From NCBI GenBank assembly GCA_002499455.1, contig DALN01000002.1:1-11121 (forward strand): a DNA stretch of 11,121 bases, in the 5' to 3' direction. Shown piece after piece: positions 7,350 through 11,121 of this stretch. A program made the translations under genes and the position numbers. Position 1 is the first letter of the stretch, and the number at the start of each line of letters is the position of its first letter. The stretch is from Methanoculleus sp. UBA77. GTDB taxonomy: Archaea; Halobacteriota; Methanomicrobia; Methanomicrobiales; Methanoculleaceae. The notes below the pieces were generated by a model. That model had not been told where the DNA came from. It searched no databases and saw nothing but the letters and a program-made list of their open reading frames with translations.

Positions 7350-7502
7350 GGGGTCGTGGCCTAGTCCGGAATGGCGACGGGCTCCAGCGGTCTTTGCACG
7401 TGATGAACAATGGGTCTGCTGACAGGCGGATGATGACCCGTTGGAGCACTGATGCATGTCGGAGAGACCCGTCGATCGTGAGTTCAAATCTCACCGACCC
7501 CA
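7350..7502 (+). tRNA. tRNA-Trp (CCA anticodon) with a 79-nt intron
   Basis: The two exons fold into a complete cloverleaf. The acceptor stem is GGGGTCG (7350-7356) with CGACCCC (7495-7501); U8 G9; the D stem is GCC/GGC with loop A14 G15...G18 G19...A21; the anticodon stem is ACGGG (7377-7381) with CCCGT (7468-7472); the loop is CTCCAGA with anticodon CCA (7384-7386); the variable loop is CGATC; the T arm is GTGAG-TTCAAAT-CTCAC; the discriminator A73 is 7502. The 3' CCA is not encoded. The intron lies at the canonical 37/38 site, between G37 (7387) and A38 (7467). A textbook bulge-helix-bulge is present: CTCC (7382-7385) pairs with GGAG (7461-7464), flanked by 3-nt bulges AGC (7386-7388) and AGA (7465-7467), each cut after its second base. 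It decodes UGG as tryptophan. Confidence 0.97.
7388..7466 (+). ncRNA. Box C/D guide RNA within the tRNA-Trp intron, targeting C34 and C39 of the same tRNA
   Basis: All four boxes are perfect: C GTGATGA (7400-7406), D' CTGA (7419-7422), C' ATGATGA (7430-7436) and D CTGA (7449-7452). Both C-to-D' and C'-to-D spacers are exactly 12 nt, the archaeal rule. A terminal stem TGCA/TGCA (7395-7398 with 7453-7456) closes the kink-turn next to the boxes. By the N+5 rule the D guide (7441-7447) pairs with tRNA positions 31-37 and places G7444 opposite C34. The D' guide (7410-7418) pairs with 35-43 and places G7414 opposite C39. It is known that the Haloferax tRNA-Trp intron guides 2'-O-methylation at positions 34 and 39; the same pair is predicted here, with C rather than U at 39. 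It would work with L7Ae, Nop5 and fibrillarin, whose genes are not in the window. Confidence 0.93.
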
Positions 7503-7530
7503 CATTCTTACGATCTTTTGCCGATACCGC
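7503..7530 (+). terminator. T-rich stretch after tRNA-Trp, likely terminator
   Basis: The tRNA 3' end is followed by ATTCTTACGATCTTTTG, with a T4 run at 7515-7518. It has no hairpin; archaeal tRNA transcripts commonly end at such short T tracts. Confidence 0.35.
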
Positions 7531-7562
7531 AGGATATCTTCTTCGAGGTTCCCGGCAACCGT

Positions 7563-7740
7563 TCATTCCGTCTTCTTCTCCTCCCCGGCGGCAGCTGCCC
7601 GGTGCCGGTCGGTCTCGCGGTTGGTGAGCGCCGATATCCCGCCATCGCTCTCGATGCAGGCGATCCGGACTTTTTCGACCGTCGATACCCCGTGAGCAGA
7701 GTTTGAGCGCCCGAAGAGATCCGGCATGGTGAGCGTGGGG
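7563..7740 (-). pseudogene. Decayed C-terminal remnant of a DUF421 (YetF-like) membrane protein
   Basis: Minus-strand translation ending at the TGA 7563-7565 contains HGVSTVEKVRIACIESDGG followed by ISAL, which reads like the conserved cytoplasmic C-terminal domain of DUF421/YetF proteins (a glycine-valine-aspartate turn, then V..A.LE.DG.ISV). Just upstream the frame reads TMPDLFGRSNSA, whereas the next frame over the same bases reads LRALKL, the sequence expected between DLF and HGVS in the family; at least two small frameshifts are therefore needed to restore the domain. No N-terminal transmembrane region is found in the rest of the 7503-7939 interval. The remainder of that interval has no feature I can identify apart from a C6T6 run near 7820-7831 and the fae-hps promoter. 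The family assignment is from memory of the motif and is moderate. Confidence 0.5.
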
Positions 7741-7891
7741 TGCACCGTGCCGGAATATACCTTCCGCCGCCGCCCGATGTACGTTCTCGTGCCGGGCTGC
7801 ACCTTTCCGGTGCGTAATGCCCCCCTTTTTTGCTCCCGCTTGACGAAAGACCTGCTCGCCGGGCGGCGCCGGGGCGGCCAACCGGGAGGTC

Positions 7892-7932
7892 TTTAATAGG
7901 AGTCTCACCAATATTTCTGCACTATCTGAGGG
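7892..7932 (+). promoter_or_regulatory. Promoter and Shine-Dalgarno of fae-hps
   Basis: A TATA box TTTAATAG (7892-7899) would start transcription near 7918-7922. A Shine-Dalgarno GAGGG (7928-7932) follows, seven bases before the ATG at 7940, which fixes the start. The leader is thus about 20 nt. Confidence 0.55.
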
Positions 7933-7939
7933 CATCCAT

Positions 7940-9121
7940 ATGTATCTCATCGGTGAAGCACTGGTAGGAGATGGCGCAGAACTTGCGCACATCGATCTGT
8001 TAATAGGAAACAAAGAGGGCGCCGTAGGGCAGGCGTTCGCGAACTCTCTCTCGCAACTCTCGAAGGGCCACACCCCGCTCCTCGCGGTCGTCAGGCCGAA
8101 CCTGCCGACGAAGCCCTCGACGCTCGTCATCCCTAAGGTCACCCTGAAGAAGGAGTATCAGGTGAACCAGATGTTCGGGCCCGTCCAGGCCGCGGTGGCG
8201 AAGGCCGTCGCCGACTCGGTCGAGGAAGGCGTCTTTGAGGGGATCGACATCGAGGACACCGTTATCATGGCGAGCGTCTTCGTCCACCCGACCGCTCAGG
8301 ACTACAACAAGATCTACCGGTTCAACTACGGCGCGATGAAGCTCGCGCTCCGCCGGGCCCTCGACAGGTTCCCCGACATCGAGACGCTCCTGCACGAGAA
8401 AGACCGGGCCGCCCACGCGGTCATGGGCTTCAAGGTCCAGCGCCTCTGGGACCCGCCGTACCTCCAGGTCGCCATGGACCTCGTCGACAAGAACCACATG
8501 AGGAGGGTCCTTGAGTCCCTGCCCCAGAACGACCACCTGATCATCGAGGCGGGCACGCCGCTGATCAAGAAGTTCGGGCTCTCGATCATATCCGAGATCC
8601 GCGAGATCCGGCCGAACGCGTTCATCGTGGCGGACTTGAAGACCCTCGACACGGGCAACCTCGAGGCCCGGATGACCGCCGACGCCGGCGCAGACGCTGT
8701 CGTCATCTCCGGCCTTGCGCCCATCTCGACGATCGAGAAGGCGATCGAGGACACCCGGAAGACCGGCATCTACACGGTCGTCGACATGCTCAACGTCGAG
8801 GACCCCCGTGCCGTCGTCGAGCAGCTGAAGGTGAAGCCGGACGTCGTGGAGCTCCACCGCGGCATCGACGTCGAGGAGACCGCCTACGCCTGGGGAGACA
8901 TCCCGGCGATCAAGAAGGCCGGCGGCGAGCGGCTGCTCGTTGCGACGGCAGGCGGCATCCGGCAGGGCGTCGTGAAGGATGCGCTCAAGGCGGGCGCGGA
9001 CATCCTGGTCGTCGGCCGGGCGATCACCGCGAGCAAGAACATCCAGCACGCGGCAGAAGAGTTCCTCGAGGAACTGAGCACCGAAGAGATCGACCAGTTC
9101 AGGATCATGACCGACTTCTGA
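7940..9121 (+). CDS. fae-hps: Bifunctional formaldehyde-activating enzyme / 3-hexulose-6-phosphate synthase
   Basis: The 393-residue protein is the archaeal fusion of Fae and Hps. Residues 1 to about 161 are Fae: GDGAELAHIDLLIG (10-23) carries the conserved catalytic His17, and later stretches such as PKVTLKKEYQ and FVHPTAQDYNKIYRFNYG are typical. Residues about 165-393 are the Hps (beta/alpha)8 barrel of the orotidine-decarboxylase superfamily: VAMDLVD, FIVADLKTLDTG (the metal-binding D-x-K-x-x-D), VVDMLNVEDP, VELHRGID and VATAGGIRQG, with VVGRAITASKN as the phosphate-binding end. Fae condenses formaldehyde with tetrahydromethanopterin; Hps runs in the reverse direction to split hexulose-6-phosphate into ribulose-5-phosphate and formaldehyde. 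Family knowledge: together they feed ribose-phosphate synthesis in methanogens that lack a pentose phosphate pathway. It is monocistronic here. The identity is certain from sequence. Confidence 0.97.
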   Translation: MYLIGEALVGDGAELAHIDLLIGNKEGAVGQAFANSLSQLSKGHTPLLAVVRPNLPTKPSTLVIPKVTLKKEYQVNQMFGPVQAAVAKAVADSVEEGVFEGIDIEDTVIMASVFVHPTAQDYNKIYRFNYGAMKLALRRALDRFPDIETLLHEKDRAAHAVMGFKVQRLWDPPYLQVAMDLVDKNHMRRVLESLPQNDHLIIEAGTPLIKKFGLSIISEIREIRPNAFIVADLKTLDTGNLEARMTADAGADAVVISGLAPISTIEKAIEDTRKTGIYTVVDMLNVEDPRAVVEQLKVKPDVVELHRGIDVEETAYAWGDIPAIKKAGGERLLVATAGGIRQGVVKDALKAGADILVVGRAITASKNIQHAAEEFLEELSTEEIDQFRIMTDF

Positions 9122-9151
9122 GTCGGTCATTACAACTATACACCTATTTTT
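9109..9151 (+). terminator. Hairpin over the fae-hps stop codon followed by a T5 run
   Basis: GACCGAC (9109-9115) and GTCGGTC (9122-9128) form a perfect 7-bp stem whose 6-nt loop TTCTGA contains the stop codon. About 18 nt later comes CTATTTTTC (T5, 9147-9151). The T run is the likely termination signal; the stem may protect the 3' end of the mRNA. The distance is too long for a bacterial-type intrinsic terminator. Confidence 0.5.
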
Positions 9152-9390
9152 CAATAAAGGAGCCCCGCGCGATCAGGTATGGCAGTGTTGCGAAGAGCAG
9201 CCGCTCATCTGCCTGGCGTGTGGTGAGCCGGAACCTGCTATCATTGCGGGCAGCCGGCGATCGGGGGCCATGAAAACCCCAACCGGAACAAAAAGGCTCC
9301 TCACGGATGGCGCGGCTATCCAGAACGAGGAGGCGCGGGGGATGGTCCTGGAGGTCGAGGGTGGGGCGAGATCCGAATAGGGGCAGAGAA
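9152..9390. other. Intergenic stretch without a supported gene
   Basis: Between the fae-hps terminator and the next promoter I see no start codon with a ribosome site leading to a credible protein. One plus-strand frame is open to a TAG at 9378-9380 and contains a cysteine cluster (CCEEQPLICLACG, encoded near 9186-9224), but it has no start codon upstream within the intergenic region. The 36-codon stretch after the internal ATG at 9270 is low in recognisable content. Confidence 0.4.
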
Positions 9391-9393
9391 ACC

Positions 9394-9433
9394 TATTTTA
9401 TGTACGCCGGGATATTATATCGTATCAGGAGGG
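9394..9433 (+). promoter_or_regulatory. Promoter and Shine-Dalgarno of the small protein-acetyltransferase cassette
   Basis: TATTTTATG (9394-9402) is a TATA candidate about 25 nt before a start near 9420-9425. An AT-rich partly symmetric element, GATATTATATCGTATC (9411-9426), spans the expected start and could be an operator. AGGAGGG (9427-9433) is an excellent Shine-Dalgarno with seven bases to the ATG at 9441; the in-frame ATG at 9435 is too close to it to be used. Confidence 0.5.
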
Positions 9434-9440
9434 AATGAAG

Positions 9441-9587
9441 ATGGCAGAACCGATCGAACTTGGACTTGTCCTGGAGGGTGAAGATGCCCGGCGGTTCCAG
9501 CGCTATCTGGACCATCCCACAGACACCGATGAGGGCCGCGAGCTGATCCGCGAGGCCGCCATCCTTGCCCGCGAGATGCGACTTTGA
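9441..9587 (+). CDS. Small acidic protein, putative antitoxin of a GNAT toxin
   Basis: This 48-residue protein (MAEPIELGLVLEGED... ending LAREMRL) is acidic overall and predicted helical in its second half. The segment GEDARRFQRYLDHPTDTDE followed by a GRELIREAA helix resembles the toxin-binding tail of DUF1778-type antitoxins (ED...F...L..P...N..L...), but the ribbon-helix-helix DNA-binding part that normally precedes it is absent. It has a strong Shine-Dalgarno, and its TGA overlaps the TTG start of the acetyltransferase (TTGA), so the two are co-transcribed and translationally coupled. The antitoxin role is inferred from this layout and the tail resemblance; I do not recognise an exact family. 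It could also simply be a small accessory protein. Confidence 0.65.
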   Translation: MAEPIELGLVLEGEDARRFQRYLDHPTDTDEGRELIREAAILAREMRL

Positions 9588-10156
9588 ATACGAAAATACC
9601 CTTCAGGGATCTTTCTTTTTCTCTTCTCAATGAGGACATTGACATTTCGTTATTCCGGTGCAGAGAGCCGGACCTGACGGAATTCCTGCTCGAGGATGCG
9701 CTTGAAAACCAGGTTGCCCGATTGTCGGTCACGCGAATTGTATCGTTTGAAGGGAAGGTCGCCGGTTTTTTCACACTCACCAACGACTGTATCATCAGGA
9801 AAGGTGTCAGCGATGATGACGGTGAAGAGTGGTATCCATATCCGCATTATCCAGCGCTGAAGATTGCACGGCTGGCGACACACCAGGAGTTTGAAGGGCG
9901 GGGTATCGGACGGGCAATGCTGTTAAAGACGATGGCCATCGCCATGCGGCTCTCGCACTATGTGGGGTGTCGCATGATCACGGTCGATGCCAAACCAGAC
10001 TCTGAAGGGTTCTACCTGAAGTATGGCTTCCAGAAGGTTCTCGTAAAAAAGAAGGCGAACACGATTCCCCTCTATCGTGACTTCTATCGTTCTTATCAAG
10101 AGGCCGAGAAGGACCTGAGCCTTCCTCTGTCGAGTTTCGATGACAGAACGCGGTAA
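9584..10156 (+). CDS. GNAT-family N-acetyltransferase, possible toxin
   Basis: The 190-residue protein has the GNAT fold. FRCREPDLTEFLLEDA (24-39) is the F-x-C....L..FL..DA opening seen in toxin-like GNATs related to TacT/AtaT. ALKIARLATHQEFEGRGIG (91-109) is motif A with the acetyl-CoA pyrophosphate loop E-G-R-G-I-G. ITVDAKPDSEGFYLKYGF (132-149) carries the Tyr that acts as the general acid in many members. Toxic members acetylate the amino group of aminoacyl-tRNA and stop translation; that activity is inferred, not shown. The start is TTG at 9584, overlapping the upstream stop; the next Met is at residue 112, inside the fold, so TTG is needed. Base composition is visibly lower in GC than its neighbours, with codons such as ATA, TTA and AAA, which suggests horizontal acquisition. 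An ordinary metabolite or protein acetyltransferase remains possible. Confidence 0.85.
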   Translation: MNTKIPFRDLSFSLLNEDIDISLFRCREPDLTEFLLEDALENQVARLSVTRIVSFEGKVAGFFTLTNDCIIRKGVSDDDGEEWYPYPHYPALKIARLATHQEFEGRGIGRAMLLKTMAIAMRLSHYVGCRMITVDAKPDSEGFYLKYGFQKVLVKKKANTIPLYRDFYRSYQEAEKDLSLPLSSFDDRTR

Positions 10157-10171
10157 TGAACGCGATGCGGC

Positions 10172-10435
10172 TTGAGAGGCGGCTGCTTGACCGGGGTTGC
10201 CCTCGCGGTGTTCGGGTTTCCAGCGAGTTTCTCCCGGGCGACGGCCTGCATCAGCCGGATCCTGGAGATGATCTTCGGTCGCCGCGGGGGCATCACGGAC
10301 TGCGACTGAGACGCCATCTCCCGCCACACTCGGAACACCTACCTCCAGGGGGCCTCTGGCATAGCCGTCGAAGCGTCTCCGGCAAAACTTACCTGGCGGC
10401 ACGGAGACGCACGCCGTCCCGGACAATAAGTTAAC
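10172..10435 (+). pseudogene. Possible decayed reading frame in the 10157-10460 intergenic region
   Basis: One plus-strand frame from a TTG at 10172 reads LTGVALAVFGFPASFSRA, then ISRILEMIFGRRGG and a TGA at 10307-10309. The same frame then stays open for about 40 more codons (RNTYLQGASGIAVEASPAK) to a TAA around 10427. Third codon positions are strongly G/C, as in real genes of this genome. There is no ribosome site and no family I recognise, so this is either a remnant of a small membrane or amphipathic protein or chance. Nothing else is evident in this 304-bp gap except the promoter of the following gene. Confidence 0.2.
10420..10434 (+). promoter_or_regulatory. Possible TATA region of the PH-domain gene pair
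   Basis: GGACAATAAGTTAAC is the only A/T-rich element upstream and lies roughly 28-38 nt before the ATG at 10461. With no Shine-Dalgarno before that ATG, a leaderless or near-leaderless transcript is likely. Confidence 0.35.
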
Positions 10436-10460
10436 GTGAGCAGAACGGCAACGCATAACC

Positions 10461-11021
10461 ATGTCGTTTCCCGGCCTGGTGATCAGGAGAACTCCGGCCG
10501 ACGAAGGACCGCCGGACCCCGGGATGGGCACGGACGGCTACCGGCGGCTGAACCGGAAGTCCCTCCTCTCGATGTACTTCGGCCATGCCGTCTCATACGC
10601 GATACTCTTTGGGGCGTTCGTCCTCGTCGAGACCTATGCGCAGGGGTTCCTCGGCCCCAACTACGATCTCGTCCGGTATGCCTTCATCGCGGTCCTCGCC
10701 ATCGTCCTCGTCTACATGGCTGTCTCCCCGCTGGTCTTCTATGCCAGATATCGATACCGGATCACGGAGGACCGGGTCGACGTGCGTTCCGGCGTCCTCG
10801 TGCTGCGCCACATCCTGGTGCCGATCGAGCGGGTGCACCAGGTGGAGGTCTCCCGGGGGCCGGTGGACAGCATGCTCGGCCTTGCGGAGGTCACGATAAC
10901 CACCGCCGGCGGGGTGGCGACGCTCAGTTACCTCGAGGTCGAAGAGGCGGAGAGGGTGGCCGAGGTGCTGGACAGCCTGGTCGGGCGGATGCTCAAGGAG
11001 CGGGTGCCCGCGGGTGACTGA
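10461..11021 (+). CDS. Bacterial PH domain (DUF304/YdbS-like) membrane protein
   Basis: The 186-residue protein has two membrane helices (about 39-60 and 72-94) followed by a bacterial pleckstrin-homology domain. The domain is recognised by YRYRITEDRVDVRSG (97-111), then the VLRHILVPIERVHQVEV block (114-130) and RGPVDSMLGLAEVTITTAGG (132-151). This is the YdbS-type layout: membrane hairpin, then one PH domain in the cytoplasm. Molecular function is unknown for the family; the bacterial YdbS/YdbT pair is linked to cell-envelope processes. The next gene starts one base after its TGA and looks like the YdbT-type partner. The start used is the first ATG; Met22 (MGTDGYRRLNRKS) is an alternative that removes a proline-rich, non-conserved N-terminus. 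Confidence 0.85.
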   Translation: MSFPGLVIRRTPADEGPPDPGMGTDGYRRLNRKSLLSMYFGHAVSYAILFGAFVLVETYAQGFLGPNYDLVRYAFIAVLAIVLVYMAVSPLVFYARYRYRITEDRVDVRSGVLVLRHILVPIERVHQVEVSRGPVDSMLGLAEVTITTAGGVATLSYLEVEEAERVAEVLDSLVGRMLKERVPAGD

Positions 11022-11022
11022 T

Positions 11023-11121
11023 ATGATCGCGCCTGGCGAGAGGGTGAGGTGCCACCCGAGCGTCATCGTGGAGAACTCGTTCTCTCTCCTGGTGCTGATC
11101 GCGCTCCTCGTTACGCGGTTT
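11023..11121 (+). CDS. YdbT-like PH-domain membrane protein, N-terminal fragment (cut by window end)
   Basis: Thirty-three codons are visible, beginning MIAPGERVRCHPSV and running into a hydrophobic segment, NSFSLLVLIALLV. YdbT-type proteins begin with a similar short polar stretch and membrane helix before their repeated PH domains. A GGGTGA Shine-Dalgarno lies within the end of the preceding gene, and the ATG comes one base after that gene's stop, so the pair is one operon. The rest of the gene lies outside the window. Confidence 0.65.
   Translation, partial: MIAPGERVRCHPSVIVENSFSLLVLIALLVTRF

Noticed and set aside
7350..7502. Possible integration (att) site at the tRNA-Trp 3' end
   Set aside because: No second copy of the tRNA 3' sequence is visible in the window and no integrase gene is present.
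7282..8142. Long 286-codon minus-strand frame spanning the tRNA and the 5' end of fae-hps
   Set aside because: It crosses a real tRNA and a real gene start on the other strand; only the short DUF421-like stretch in a different frame has meaning.
8000..9154. Long 384-codon minus-strand frame opposite fae-hps
   Set aside because: It is the antisense shadow of an unmistakable gene; its composition (runs of Asp, Arg, Val) is typical of antisense frames in high-GC DNA.
9171..9380. Open plus-strand frame with a CC...CxxC cysteine cluster that looks like a zinc ribbon
   Set aside because: No ATG, GTG or TTG opens the frame ahead of the cysteines within the intergenic region, there is no ribosome site, and the sequence after the cluster is featureless.
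10096..10338. Minus-strand 80-codon frame containing a basic stretch (RRPKIISRIRLMQAVAREK)
   Set aside because: It runs antisense into the GNAT gene, has no promoter or clear Shine-Dalgarno, and no family is recognisable; likely a by-product of high GC.
1..11121. CRISPR array or insertion sequence
   Set aside because: No regularly spaced repeats, transposase or terminal inverted repeats were seen in the window.

Overview
The window looks like a chromosomal piece of a high-GC methanogenic euryarchaeon, most likely in the Methanomicrobiales (Methanoculleus-like; this is inference from gene content, not from a database match). The reasons are a fused formaldehyde-activating enzyme/3-hexulose-6-phosphate synthase (Fae-Hps), a methylthioinosine phosphorylase/5'-deoxyadenosine deaminase pair as in methanogens, archaeal TATA-type promoters, poly-T terminators, several possibly leaderless genes, and a tRNA-Trp whose intron is a box C/D guide RNA, an arrangement known from Haloferax and other Euryarchaeota.

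Layout. 7-1135 (-): nicotinate phosphoribosyltransferase broken by one extra base near 799. 1271-3255 (+): a two-gene operon with ATGA overlap for salvage of SAM by-products (purine-nucleoside phosphorylase family, then MTA/SAH/5'-deoxyadenosine deaminase). 3267-4562 (-): a secreted seven-repeat beta-propeller joined to a chagasin-type cysteine-protease inhibitor domain. 4672-5517 (-): a short QueG-like protein with two [4Fe-4S] cluster motifs. 5556-7256 (-): an acyl-CoA synthetase. 7350-7502 (+): intron-containing tRNA-Trp(CCA). 7503-7939: mostly non-coding, with a decayed DUF421/YetF C-terminal remnant on the minus strand. 7940-9121 (+): fae-hps. 9122-9440: intergenic. 9441-10156 (+): an AT-richer two-gene cassette, a 48-residue acidic protein overlapping a GNAT acetyltransferase, which resembles a toxin-antitoxin pair. 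10157-10460: intergenic with a possible decayed reading frame. 10461-11121 (+): two adjacent bacterial-PH (YdbS/YdbT-like) membrane proteins, the second cut by the window end.

The most striking element is the 79-nt tRNA-Trp intron. It has perfect C, D', C' and D boxes with two 12-nt spacers. By the N+5 rule its two guides point to C34 and C39 of the same tRNA. The D-guide pairs with the same anticodon-loop bases that form the splicing bulge-helix-bulge, and the D'-guide matches a sequence that exists only after exon ligation. This suggests an ordered modify-splice-modify pathway. The intron-guide class is already known; the C39 target and the structural competition are what I would look at twice.
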